Position numbers and translations under genes: made by a program. From Trichomonas vaginalis G3 (taxonomy: Eukaryota; Parabasalia; Trichomonadida; Trichomonadidae): DNA of 64,000 bases. Shown here one piece after another: positions 50,012 through 60,206 of this stretch. The notes beneath the pieces were generated by a model, which was not told the origin of the DNA, did no database searches, and saw nothing but the letters and a program-made list of their open reading frames with translations. The stretch covers positions 20,481,319 through 20,545,318 of the forward strand of contig NC_067206.1 in assembly GCF_026262505.1 (NCBI RefSeq), read 5' to 3'. Numbering within the stretch: position 1 is the stretch's first letter; the number at the start of each line of letters is the position of its first letter.

Positions 50012-50191
50012 TTATTTTATCATCATTTTATTAAGTTCATCTTTAATTAATTTGAATGGATTCGCTAATGTTCCACCTTGAGCCACAACACTTGCCCCGG
50101 CTAATTGTGAAGAACCTGGGATAAGTACTCCATGAAATGATTTCATTGGTATCATTAATTTAGAAATAGTTGGCTTAATTAATTTTGTCAT
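50012..50191 (-). CDS. Small Maverick protein, 59 aa (Mav3 copy)
   Basis: Homolog of 27448-27630: MTKLIKPTISKLMIPMKSFH, one residue shorter near FKLIKDELNK. Its downstream DNA (49990-50010) is the empty site for the primase-helicase insertion. Confidence 0.55.
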   Translation of the reverse strand: MTKLIKPTISKLMIPMKSFHGVLIPGSSQLAGASVVAQGGTLANPFKLIKDELNKMMIK

Positions 50192-50241
50192 TTATGATAA
50201 AAATAAAATTGCATAATTTAAATTTTTTCTTTCTCATTTTC

Positions 50242-50367
50242 TCATTTTTCTCTTTTTTCTCTTTTTTCATCCTGTTTTGGTTTCAGCAACTTTAATTTTA
50301 ACTTCGGATCAAATATTGGGTTTCCATCTTTATCTCTTCCAATAACACCATATGGTAGAATCTTCAT
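50242..50367 (-). CDS. Small basic Maverick protein, 41 aa (Mav3 copy)
   Basis: Homolog of 27269-27421 with a contracted middle (KLKLLKPKQDEK) and a REKREK tail made by short repeats. Confidence 0.5.
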   Translation of the reverse strand: MKILPYGVIGRDKDGNPIFDPKLKLKLLKPKQDEKREKREK

Positions 50368-50429
50368 TTATACTAAAATAAAAATTTAAATTATGCCGTT
50401 CTAAAGTTTGTGAAACAAACATTGAGCGT

Positions 50430-52544
50430 TCATTGAACACGAAACCATGCATAAACTGTCATATAAGGTGGCATGTAATCTTCACCCGAGCCTGTTGGAT
50501 TTGTTGTGAAAGTATGGACATGATTTCCTCCTAGTTCAGTTGGTCGAAAAGTCTTTCTTGCTGAATTGTTATAAGATGGAGATAAAACGTCATAGCCAGC
50601 TTTATAGTCTGAGTTGTATAATGGGTGGTCTCTTAATGAGTGGCTATGGTCGCCAGAAAAGTTTGTCGTTCCTGTATGAGTGTGAGCAGGTAAATTTTCG
50701 CCAGTAATCTTTTTACTTCCACCGGTTTGTTTTGAACTATTAGCAGAATAGAGGAAACGATCGGTTATTTGTTGCCATGTACCGAAACCGAATACATCAG
50801 CTAGATTTGTTGAATTCATTGATGTATATATTGAACCAATGGGGTAAATCATCTCAAGAATTGTATTTAATCCATTATGAATATTGAATTTATTATATAA
50901 TATTGAAACTGGGTAAGAAATTAAAATTGGTCTTGTCATCAATATTAACGTATTATTTTTGAAAATTGCTTTTCTAACATCTTGAAATTTTGTGATTTCA
51001 GACCAATTTCTTCCATCACTACTGATATTTACTAAATCACCACATCCTAAAGCAATGAAATACCCATCAATATAAAATAAATTAGTAAATCTATAATTTC
51101 GAGTAAATTTTGGAGTGAATGAATAAACCAATTCCCAACTTGGTGTTTTCTCTGGATCCTCTGAAAAATCTTGTGATAAATAAATATGTCTGTTATAACT
51201 TACAGGATATGAATAGACCATACCACCTGAAACAAGAACACAAACATTTGAAGCATAACATAAAGCTTCAATGTCTCCATCAGCTTGAAAAATTTGTTCA
51301 AATTGACCTTGTGGTATTGAATATGATCTATAAATTTTATCATTTTGTAGGATAAAATACATGCTGTTAATGTAATACCATTTACTTGTATAATCAATTT
51401 TCAAATCTGATGACATCATACTAAACATATAATAATTTATCCCATCATCACTAATGAAAATTTGATTGACTTCATAAATTAGTACCCATTTATTATTAAC
51501 GCATCTAATAGGATTATTTGGATATTTAAATTTAGCATCTTGATTTAAATTACATTTGAACCATTGGATACAATCGAATGAATAACAAGGGCAAAAATCA
51601 TCTCCAACCGTTATCATTCCCATAAATTTACCGTTATTATATTCAACATATAAAATTCTTGGATTAATGATTGGCTTTCGTGTATCAGGATTCCAAACAG
51701 ATGGAGTAAATGATTCATAGTTTTTAAAATCATTTGTTTTAAAATAATAAAGTACTCCTGCTGTATAAAATAAATACGTGGTCACTCCATCGAAACATAT
51801 CCATTCAAAAGAATCTATATCAAATGTTTTATCTGATGATTTCATAAAATTTAAAAATGGTGGAGTAAAATAGACCTCTGATTGTTTTATTTCTTCATTA
51901 ACAAATGATATATCAGCTTTCTTTGCTAACTCAGTATTAATGAATGAAATAACTTTTTCCTTATCTGCTTTCTTCTCTAACTCATTGTTAACATATGTTT
52001 TATCCGCTTTCTTCTCTAATTCATCTTTAACATAAGTTTTATCTGCTTTAAGGTCTAAACATCCTGAAACCCATTCTGTATCAGCTTTAACTTTAAAAGT
52101 CTCCAATGTCCATTCATGATACCATTCAACCTTTTCTTTAATTTCATTATCTTTTTCATCAACATAAACCAAATTTGCCTTCTTCATTATGTCATTTAGG
52201 AAACCTTCTATGAATTCCTCATTTAAATTAAATCTTCCAATCTTCAAAACTTTAGGAAATGCATTTAATGCGTAATATCTCTGTTCTTCTGGTGGAATTG
52301 ATGTTATATCATCCGTTATACCTTTAATTTTTGAATTCATAAATAAAATTTCTTTTATATTTGATATCACTGCACCACCTTTGCAAACGAATTCGAAATG
52401 GTCATTTTTCAATACTATCTCCAAATCTCCATATTTCAACCTTTGCGTTTGTTCTGCCGTCTTTGAATTATATGCATATGTGGCGTATGTAATGGTCTGA
52501 AGGACTTGGGCGCTTTGCGCCTTAAGTTGCTGTTGTTTAATCAT
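50430..52544 (-). CDS. Tail-fibre-like protein with beta-propeller-like middle, 704 aa
   Basis: Intact. N-terminal 125 residues nearly match the Mav2 fibre. Residues 125-235: diverged coil repeats (KADKTYVKDELEKK, KKADKTYVNNELEKK). Residues 240-575: repeated blade-like units with SFDCIQWFKC, ISDDGINYYMF, SSDGRNWSEIT and YFIALG motifs, the Asp-Gly-x-x-W pattern of sialidase/BNR-type propellers. Residues 575-704: collar-type tip (YPIGSIYTSMN, FGTWQQITDRFLY, GENLPAHTHTG, EDYMPPYMTVYAWFRVQ). The propeller could bind glycans on a cell surface. The middle is unrelated to Mav2, so receptor modules have been exchanged. Confidence 0.85.
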   Translation of the reverse strand: MIKQQQLKAQSAQVLQTITYATYAYNSKTAEQTQRLKYGDLEIVLKNDHFEFVCKGGAVISNIKEILFMNSKIKGITDDITSIPPEEQRYYALNAFPKVLKIGRFNLNEEFIEGFLNDIMKKANLVYVDEKDNEIKEKVEWYHEWTLETFKVKADTEWVSGCLDLKADKTYVKDELEKKADKTYVNNELEKKADKEKVISFINTELAKKADISFVNEEIKQSEVYFTPPFLNFMKSSDKTFDIDSFEWICFDGVTTYLFYTAGVLYYFKTNDFKNYESFTPSVWNPDTRKPIINPRILYVEYNNGKFMGMITVGDDFCPCYSFDCIQWFKCNLNQDAKFKYPNNPIRCVNNKWVLIYEVNQIFISDDGINYYMFSMMSSDLKIDYTSKWYYINSMYFILQNDKIYRSYSIPQGQFEQIFQADGDIEALCYASNVCVLVSGGMVYSYPVSYNRHIYLSQDFSEDPEKTPSWELVYSFTPKFTRNYRFTNLFYIDGYFIALGCGDLVNISSDGRNWSEITKFQDVRKAIFKNNTLILMTRPILISYPVSILYNKFNIHNGLNTILEMIYPIGSIYTSMNSTNLADVFGFGTWQQITDRFLYSANSSKQTGGSKKITGENLPAHTHTGTTNFSGDHSHSLRDHPLYNSDYKAGYDVLSPSYNNSARKTFRPTELGGNHVHTFTTNPTGSGEDYMPPYMTVYAWFRVQ
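52494..52521 (-). repeat. Double-hairpin mini-element DHE-a in the fibre gene (Mav3)
   Basis: GGCGC-TTT-GCGCC is a perfect 13-nt hairpin; the partner GGTC-TGAAG-GACT is slightly imperfect. Present at the same place in Mav2. Confidence 0.7.
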
Positions 52545-52568
52545 TTATTACGATTTAAAAATAAATAT

Positions 52569-53308
52569 TTAATCCGTTATCTCATCAGCTATTTTCTCTA
52601 TTTGAAATTGCCATAATATTTCATTCATAAATTCTAAATCACAATCAAATAGGTCAGTTATTCTAAATTTAATATTTGATAAATCTTTTGAATGAAGAAT
52701 AAATGAATTCCCGGATAATTGAAACGGATATGATAAAGAAAATGTGTTTAAGTTGATGGATAAAATGTTTTGTATTGATGGGTAAGAGTTAGGTCTAATG
52801 TTTGATGTGAAAATCTCATTGGGGTATTAACTTTATCACATTTGATTAAAATGAAATTGGAACCAGTGTCAGAATACAAAACATCCCCAACATCTTTTTC
52901 AAAATTTAATATCCCCAACAATGAACGAAGATGAGGAGTACAAAATTTAATTTTCAGCGGAAATTTAATAAGGTTATTTATTTCATCAAGTTCAAAAAGT
53001 TTATCAGGTTTTGATTTAAAATTTTCTTCATACCATACGATAAATGATTCATTTAAATAACTTAAAATCATGTTAATATCCCATTTCGCTATCACATTAT
53101 TTATATACATATCATACGTTTTTTCAAGGTCTACGACCTAGCCGCTATGCGGCTCATGGTCATCTTTAATAAATGATATATAATCTGAAGGGTCTAAAAG
53201 AATGGGATTAAATTTACCACTCACAGAAACGAGAGTAACATTATAAATTCCGCTAACTGTTAAATTTAATTCACAGCTATTATTCGAAATAATATTGATA
53301 ATTGACAT
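52569..53308 (-). pseudogene. 236-aa structural candidate (Mav3 copy), interrupted
   Basis: Homolog of 24432-25142. A 30-bp insertion at 53127-53156 introduces a stop codon. Near 52793 a base lost from the TTAGACCCTAAC segment shifts the frame again. The remaining 120-codon piece (52748-53110) is nearly identical to Mav2. Confidence 0.7.
53127..53153 (+). repeat. Double-hairpin mini-element DHE-d with 3-bp target duplication, Mav3 only
   Basis: AGGTC-TAC-GACCT (53127-53139), A, GCCGC-TAT-GCGGC (53141-53153), flanked by TCA on each side (53124-53126, 53154-53156). Mav2 has a single TCA at the matching position (near 24587) and no insert. Confidence 0.85.
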
Positions 53309-53327
53309 TTTTATTACGATTAAAAAT

Positions 53328-53807
53328 ATGGTAAAGCGTTATTTTCCAGTGATAAATAAAACTAGAATAAGATTACCTCAAGAATTCATAAATTCAACGA
53401 ATAAGAAATTCATTCATGTTATAAATTTTAGTGTTTTCAGAAAATATGAGTCAATGTCATATTCATCATCGGGTTATATTTCACTTCATTCAAATTTAGT
53501 TCAATCAAACCCATATAATGACCATTTCATAAGATTTTCAGATGGTATTAAAAATGTAATTGATAGATTAAAATATGAACAGATTGACAATATCGAATTT
53601 TTGGAATTTTGGTTTAAATATCCCGATGGAAAAAAGATTGAAGTTAAAGATAAAGCTGATACTATAACAAAAACAATTACAATGACCGATCCGGATAGTG
53701 GGGAACAAAAAGAAATAAAACAAACGATAGAAACTGGTGAAAGGTCAATTATTATTGATTATGATTCAAAGGATTATTATTCGATAATGTTAATGCTTGA
53801 ATATTAA
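53328..53807 (+). CDS. Conserved Maverick protein, 159 aa (intact copy)
   Basis: Full-length version of the frameshifted Mav2 gene (23934-24412): MVKRYFPVIN to MLMLEY. Beta-rich, with SGYISLHSNLVQSNPYND and DPDSGEQKEIKQTIETG. The upstream extension MIIDIFITIKN is excluded because the leader TTTTTATTACGATTAAAAATATG fits this ATG. Divergent from the 236-aa gene and overlapping the next gene's stop. Function unknown. Confidence 0.6.
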   Translation: MVKRYFPVINKTRIRLPQEFINSTNKKFIHVINFSVFRKYESMSYSSSGYISLHSNLVQSNPYNDHFIRFSDGIKNVIDRLKYEQIDNIEFLEFWFKYPDGKKIEVKDKADTITKTITMTDPDSGEQKEIKQTIETGERSIIIDYDSKDYYSIMLMLEY

Positions 53808-54471
53808 ATAGCCTTAACAAAGAATTTTTCAAGTGATATTTTATATTCATCAACTATTTTATTATAAATATCATTATATGTTAAATGAAGTTCAGTTGTT
53901 GTTCCGTTCTTTGATATCTTAATTGTGCTAATATCCTTTATAGGATTTATTTTTGCAACTGTTCCGCAGCATGAAACCTCATCATCTATGAAAAATTGAA
54001 TCTTAACGTCTGAATCTTGAACATCACAAAGAATGGCGATAATGTGAATTAATGATTCATAAGGTAAAATAATTAAACCAGATTGGTCAATTAAATTTAT
54101 TATTGAATCATAATTATTAGTTATTATATCACGGTAAATTTTCATTAATTCAGAATTAATGTCTATTTTATATGGGTTCTCGATGTTTGATGAAAGAAGC
54201 GGGGGGTATGTTGGATAAGTGGGAGTTTCAACAGGTTCTTTACCGGGTTCAGATAAAATGATTGGGTCTCCATCTTCTTTATTTTGCTCCTCCTCCTTTT
54301 TCGGTAAGTCACGAGTTAATAAATTTGGTTGAGTTGCTGACCTTGTTAATTCGGGCTAACATTAACTTTAACATTTTGAATAATTCGTGATTTATCATCA
54401 TTTACGTTATAACCAACCGTAATCTCTGCTTTTGCGTTAGTGTTCTTTTGACTAGTGAAACGTCTTCTCAT
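53804..54471 (-). pseudogene. Conserved Maverick protein, about 223 aa (Mav3 copy), frameshifted
   Basis: Here the joint between N- and C-terminal halves is open (the extra C is present), but a base missing near 54355 (GCCCGAATT for GCCCTGAATT) and further length changes near 54280 break the N-terminal half. Shows that the two Mav2 ORFs were one gene. Confidence 0.65.
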
Positions 54472-54503
54472 TTATATTCGAATAAAAAAATATATTTAAA
54501 CTT

Positions 54504-55403
54504 TTATTTTGCTGGAACTTTTGAATCTATTATTCCCTGTATTTGTTCATGAAGTTGATTTTTAGCTGTTCATCGTAATTAATAGACCAATATATTCATT
54601 AATTGCATTCTTATAATCATCTGATTTCTCAAATTTTCTTTTATCTGATTCCTTAACTAAATCATAAGTTAAACCTCGTTGCTGATATAATGGTTTCTTA
54701 ATTAAATCTTTGAATGCTTGAGATAAAGCACCTGATGCAATTCTTGCTACTATAATTGGTTGGAATTGCTGTTTAAGTTCATCTTTAACATTTGCGAAAA
54801 CTGGATCGAATAAAGCAACTTTAAAGAATTTCTTAGCTGAAATTTCAGGTCTAATATTTGCATATTGACCATCAAACTGGTTAGAATATCGTGGTAATCC
54901 ATCCGGTCCCTCTTCAATAGCATTTAATTCTTCATTGAAATAAGAATATGGATTATAACGGTATGAATTAATTGGACCATTTTCACCTTCTCCAATGTAT
55001 TGTTTAACAGCTTTTCCATTTTCATCAAATTGCATAGGATAACGTTCATTATATGCTTTACGTTTAGGATAATCAGATTACAGTTAATTTATAACCATTT
55101 ATGACTTTAATATTACCTTGACCATCAGTAACGAAAACTTCATTTATACATCAGGTTTTCCATTTGGACCCGTAATGTCTGCTTCATGTGCTTCCCAATT
55201 TGGACCATGACGTTTGGCATATGCTTGAGCTTCTGGTAATGTTAAAACGTTTCTCATTTGTTTAACATCTTTTTGAAGACCAGCAACAATATGAACTAAT
55301 TCTTTCATTCCATCAGGAACTTTCATAGTTCTATTATATATGCACCCTTTTTGTTTGTTCCTTGTTTTAATGGAACCTGTAGAAGATTTGCTATTTCTGT
55401 CAT
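54504..55403 (-). pseudogene. 299-aa conserved Maverick protein (Mav3 copy), frameshifted
   Basis: Same span length as the intact Mav2 gene (22335-23234). Lesions near 54575, 55070 and 55145 (GATGTATAAATG for GATGATATAAATG) and in the first 25 codons. Otherwise near-identical. Confidence 0.7.
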
Positions 55404-55443
55404 GTTTAATTATAAATAAAAAATAAAAATTAATTATAAAAAG

Positions 55444-56253
55444 TTAATCAAATTTAACACCTCCTTTATTTAAATCAACTATTATTTTTCCATGTTCACC
55501 TAATTGCTGATATTGTGTGTAAAGTTCATTAATGCTCATTGGTAAATTCACTTGATAAAGCATAACGTTCAACTGTTGACGACTAAACCCACTGAAAATG
55601 AAAAGTGTTGATAGATTTGATTTAATGTTTGTGCTTAATGCTTTGAAATATTGAACAGCCATAAGAATGAACACTGAATGTGTCGACATTGAGTTAATAA
55701 TGATTAAAATATGATTTCTCATTTGTTATTAGTTTTGATTTCACTGCATCATCTAGAAAAATGAGTGAATGCAAAAATTCTCTATCAAAATTTGAAATAG
55801 AAAGTGTTTCAAATAATTCATCCCGTTGTTTATCAATAATTTTATCCTCTAATCCTTGCTTCTTGATTGTATTATATAATTCTTTATACATTAAAAAGTT
55901 TTTTAAATAATCTTCTGCTTCTTCTTGTGATAAATAAATAATTGGAATTTTGATTAAATGCTTTAAAGATTCAAATGTATCATCTGAAGGTGAACCTGAA
56001 CGGTTGATATAAATTAACACATGAATGGGGGAAGTGTTAGCAATAATGATAATTTGTTTTAATATCGTTAAGTTTTACCTTTATTTTGTTTACCAATTGC
56101 TGCAGTGATTGAATTTAAGTAACATTCAGAATATGGAATTTTCATTAATTTTTCCTTAGATAGAGCATTTCTATTATCACTCAATGCTTCATTAATCATA
56201 TCATCTACGTATGTATTATATACTCCTGCTAATTCTTCAGAATTTAAATCCAT
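55444..56253 (-). pseudogene. Packaging ATPase (Mav3 copy), frameshifted
   Basis: Walker A GKQNKGKT is at the end of the first piece (56068-56253), then a frame break near 56070. The middle piece keeps Walker B LIFLDDA, broken again near 55700. Lacks the STPY insert near the N-terminus of the Mav2 copy. Confidence 0.8.
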
Positions 56254-56277
56254 TTAATCAAAAATAAATTTATAATT

Positions 56278-57916
56278 TTAAACATTTCTATTCATCAATA
56301 TTTCATCATATGAACTTCTATACTGTGGTGGTGTACCTGTTGGATGATATTTCAAACCTTCGTCCGGTGTCCATGTCCAATACGTAGTCCTAGTAAACCA
56401 AACCTGAGGAGGATTTGTCACCTTTGAACAGTAAGTGTCATTTTCACCCTGAATGATTGGATAAGCTTTCACTTGTACTGTAACTTGTGAGTTGAAAGTT
56501 TCTAATCCATCAAAGAATATACCCGCTCCATCACGTTGAACTGGAATAGTGCATAAGAATGAAGTTTGGTCTTTCCATGTTCTAGCTAATGGCGTGCCAT
56601 CATCTCATTCAGTGGTCTAGTTAATGAGTCCTCGTATTCTTTGTGCATTCATTCACTCCATCTAAATCAGAAGCTTGAAGCATACGTGTAAAGAATATGT
56701 CACCCACTGTGGTCATCGCTTGATCGGGGAAGTTTCTGGAATCTATAGTGACCTGAAGACCTCGAAGCATTGGATTTTCTAAAACCGTTCTTTGCATTGC
56801 ATTCTTCGGAAATGCTAACACAACATCTGTAACATTATGAAGAGCGTATGAGAAATCTGAGCTAATACCTTCAGGAGTGATGCAACCTCCATTTAGTGAA
56901 CGAACGTCAATATGTTGAGCTGGAATCATGAATGGATCTTCCTTACTGAATAAACGTGGTATTGCTTTAACTGATTCTTCAATTAAACCGTATCCTGGTG
57001 TAATGCATTTATCCTCTAAAACTTCCATCTTTGTGCATGAAATAATAACGTCATCAACTGTTGCGTCAGCAGATGTAGCGGCTAAGCTTGTAATTAATTT
57101 GGCAGGAAGTCCGATTTGTTGGAATTTGCGATCATATTTATAAACATGATTCATAATCTTTTCATAATTTTCATCAGTTATCTTTTCATAAACGTAATTT
57201 TGTAAATCAGCAACTCTTAACGGGTCAACCTGACAAAATACTAAAGTATCCCTGAAAACATAATATTTAAGAATGATATCACCAAATGATTTAGGATAAT
57301 CATCGAACGCCTGAAATGCTAACAAATCATTTACCGGAATAATCATATCAAAAGTGACATCAACTTCTTCATTTGCTTTCTTGAAAACTTCTGAAGGGTC
57401 AATATATTTACCACATACTGAGTTATCATATTTTTGAACATTATTATATAACGAATGAACAAACTTTTTAACTTTCCTTTCTGATTTTGGTTTATATGTT
57501 GCAAATGCGAAAGATTCACGGGCGCAATCCATCTGAAGATAACCGGCATCACCTCTTTCGGTTTCTACTTCTAATTGTTTAAAGCTTTGATTTGATGATT
57601 TGTAACCAACGAATAAACGCATGCATTTAAAAGCGGCATCACATGTGAAAGCTTTATTTGAAACTAGAGTTGCTTTAACTTTGCGTTTAATATATGTGTC
57701 ACCTAATTGGTTCACATCATGAGCCGGATTTGTAATTCTTAAATGAGTTTGTTTATCATCAAAATATGGAGCATCAGAGTCATAGCATGAACTTTCAAGT
57801 TCTCTATAATATCTTCTACCGTCATTCTTTGCGAATATTTCATTTATCTTTTCGAATGAATGAAACACATTTCCATTAATCGGTTTAGTGTTTGGCACCA
57901 AATAGTTAGTCGTCAT
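56278..57916 (-). pseudogene. Candidate major capsid protein (Mav3 copy), frameshifted near the C-terminus
   Basis: The first 425 codons are intact, giving the longest continuous reading of this protein in the window and spanning both Mav2 lesions. The frame breaks near 56641 (CACAAAGAA for CACGGAAGAA) and near 56607; the last 64 codons reopen (MKAYPIIQGEN to MNRNV). Confidence 0.65.
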
Positions 57917-57985
57917 TTATTAATAAATAAAAAATCAAAATTAAAAGATGAAAATGAATTTTTAATTTTAATGAAATAATCAACT

Positions 57986-58200
57986 ATGGCTGCAGGTATA
58001 TTTAAGAAACTGTGGGATAAAGTAAAAAGAGGAGCGCATAAAGTTTGGGAAACATTGAAGAAGGGGCAAATTGGATATTTAAGAATAAAGAAGCAATTAG
58101 TGACGTTGCTGAATCAATAACGCCAAAAGCTGCCCCAATAAGAGAAGTTTTAAATAAAGGAGAAAAAGTTTATCAAAGACTTCAACCGATACTAAGATAA
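57986..58200 (+). pseudogene. 71-aa amphipathic protein (Mav3 copy), frameshifted
   Basis: Opens MAAGIFKKLWDKVKRGAHK, then one base is missing near 58062 (GGGGCAAATTGG for GGGAGCAAATTGG), shifting the rest. Confidence 0.65.
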
Positions 58201-58225
58201 AAATAATATTTATTTATTTTTCCAC

Positions 58226-58459
58226 TATTTACCTCCTATTTTATTAAGTATTCCTTCAGCAATTCCACCAATTGCGTTACCTGCTTGTGCTCCCATCGCC
58301 GGATTACCTGCTTTAGTACCTAATACCACCTATGATAGTTCCTGCCGTTTTCGCTACTGGTGCCAAAAAGTTTGCAACGGGTTTAATAATCTTTTGATGA
58401 ACCCAACCTGCAGCTTTCTTAATTCCTTCCCACATTTTTTAAAGAATCCTGCCAGCCAT
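58226..58459 (-). pseudogene. 78-aa amphipathic glycine-rich protein (Mav3 copy), frameshifted
   Basis: Homolog of 19253-19489 and 61026-61262. Small indels near 58325 and 58440 break the frame; the glycine-zipper end is recognisable. Confidence 0.6.
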
Positions 58460-58525
58460 TTCTGATTTAATATTAATTAAAAAATATATTTCATCACTTA
58501 TATTCTAATTTTTATTTAATGATAA

Positions 58526-58890
58526 ATGAAACCGATTTTAAAAATAAATGAAACAAGGAGGAAGAAATAAATGAAAGTGGAATGTTCAACAAAAAATAAA
58601 CGTTGTTAAACCAATTACTGAAATAAAAATTTTTTCATCTGTTGAAGAATTTAATGACTATTATGCTAATAATAAAAAATTATTTGAAGAATTGACAACA
58701 TGTAAATTGAATAAAATGTTTAAAGTTGATGGATTCAAAATTTCAAAAATAAAAGGGTGTTAGTTTGAAATCTATTCCTCAATCAAGAATCACCTCATTA
58801 ATGAAAATAGATGATTTAACAAAAAGAATAGAAGAGATTGAAGAAAGAATGAATCAAATAATTGATTTCATAAATTCAAATAATCATTAG
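58526..58890 (+). pseudogene. 122-codon hypothetical protein (Mav3 copy), frameshifted
   Basis: Starts MKPILKINET, broken near 58557 and 58760; ends with the coil MNQIIDFINSNNH. Confidence 0.6.
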
Positions 58891-58894
58891 TTTC

Positions 58895-59365
58895 TTAAAG
58901 TTCAATGTTGAACTCATCAAATTCATCTTCATCATTACCATTACCTTAGCGAGTTTATTTACTCTTTCAACTTTATCTTTTGATAGTCTTTCGTTTAATT
59001 TTTTCTGAAGTTTTTCGTTACCAAGTTCTAAATTTTACATGGATGATATTTAAACCCGTTAAATTCTTTTTCCTCAGTTTTAATCATTAATCTACAAAGA
59101 ACTTTAGTGAGGTGGTTTTGTTGTTTAAACCATTTATCCTTAATATTTGTTATAAATTCAATATCCGGAATTAATTCCCAAATTTTTGAATTTTCGATTA
59201 ATTTACATCAAATGCAAAAGCAATAGGTTTAATATTAAACTTACCTTTATAAAATAAACTTTGTATGCAATCATCAAAATAAACGTCTACTTGTTTAACC
59301 TGGGTGAGAATTGGTGAAAGTTTATCCATTAATTGATTCACAGTCACGAATTTTGATTCACTCAT
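58895..59365 (-). pseudogene. Unknown Maverick gene found only in Mav3, frameshifted
   Basis: Frame opens MSESKFVTVNQLMDKLSPIL at 59365 with a Maverick leader (TTTTTTTAATTCGTAAGAAATG). It continues through KGKFNIKPIAFAFDV and, after a shift near 59205, EFITNIKDKWFKQQNH and RLMIKTEEKEFNGFKY, ending EFDEFNIEL. About 156 codons. No homolog in Mav2 or Mav4 within the window; no family recognised. Confidence 0.5.
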
Positions 59366-59466
59366 TTCTTACGAATTAAAAAAATAAATTATTCAAAAAT
59401 GTAAGACATGAATTTTTAAAGTTTATTTTTTAAAAATTTTTTTATTTCATTATGGTAGTGAATCTT

Positions 59467-60055
59467 TCATTCATGAAAATAATTATTTCTAATTTCTTTT
59501 ATTCTCTCGTATATACTAGATTTAAAGAATTCAGAACATTTCCCATAATCTCCTAAATGTTTTCTTATCCCTAACGTGTGCCAGTTATTATATGAAACTG
59601 AATAAACTTTATCTTTATCTTTACACCTTTCATTACTTCCAATATATTTATATCTCAGTTTTGATTTAGCATTTTCATATTCATTAGCGTTTAATAATTC
59701 ACAGTCTTCCTTTTTAAATTGATGTTTGATATTCAGGATTTAATACTCTACGTTTATATGCTCCTAACTTAGTTCTAAAGGTTTTTCTACAAAATTTAGG
59801 AATTCCATCCTCTTTACTGTCATCAATGATTTCCATTTCATTATTTTCAATTTCTTCTTCTCGTTTATGAGGTCTTTGATTATGACTCCATTGATTCCAT
59901 GAAATTAAATATTCTTTATCATTATATTTATACCTCATTAGCTTATTTTGGCTTTCATATTCATTTGATAATTCACAATCTTCATTTTTAAATTGAAGTT
60001 TAACCCATTCAGGATTTAAACAATGTTTAATTAATCGCGGAATATCTGACATCAT
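59467..60055 (-). pseudogene. Maverick terminal gene with two repeated domains, frameshifted
   Basis: Domain 1 (SDIPRLIKHCLNPEWVKLQF, NEDCELSNEYE, KYNDKEYLISWNQW, RPHKRE) lies in the TIR. After a shift near 59735, domain 2 repeats the same plan (FKKEDCELLNANEYE, LRYKYIGSNERCKD, VYSVSYNNWHTLG). A tandem pair of about 55-residue modules, each with CELL-EY and YxxS(W/Y)NxW, recalls modular DNA-binding domains of large DNA viruses, cysteines aside. It could bind the Maverick terminus that encodes it; speculative. Confidence 0.55.
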
Positions 60056-60203
60056 CTATATATAGCTTCTTTTATAAAAGATAAAAAATAAATTATTTTA
60101 AAATTAATGTTAATTTTTTAATGATTTATAAATAAATATATTTTAATGCATCGTCTATATATAGATGTAACAAAAAAAGTCACTAAACCCGTCATATCCT
60201 ACT
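59800..60203 (-). repeat. Mav3 right terminal inverted repeat (type I)
   Basis: 404 bp, inverse of 42237-42644. Its last 150 bp are also nearly identical to the Mav1 terminus at 3299-3450. Confidence 0.9.
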
Positions 60204-60206
60204 AGT

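Larger units (their letters stand above)
42237..60203 (-). mobile_element. Maverick/Polinton Mav3, 18.0 kb, both termini present
   Basis: Ends are inverted (AGTAGGATATGACGGG at 42237 and its complement ending 60203), with TIRs of about 405 bp and the AG...CT termini of the family. Flanking hexamers are AGAAGT (42231-42236) and AGTAGT (60204-60209), one mismatch, so the target duplication is only suggestive. The gene set is that of Mav2 without the primase-helicase, plus genes lost in Mav2 (58895-59365, 59467-60055, intact 47400-47855). Polymerase, integrase, ATPase and capsid frames are all broken, so it is complete in structure but not autonomous. Confidence 0.93.
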
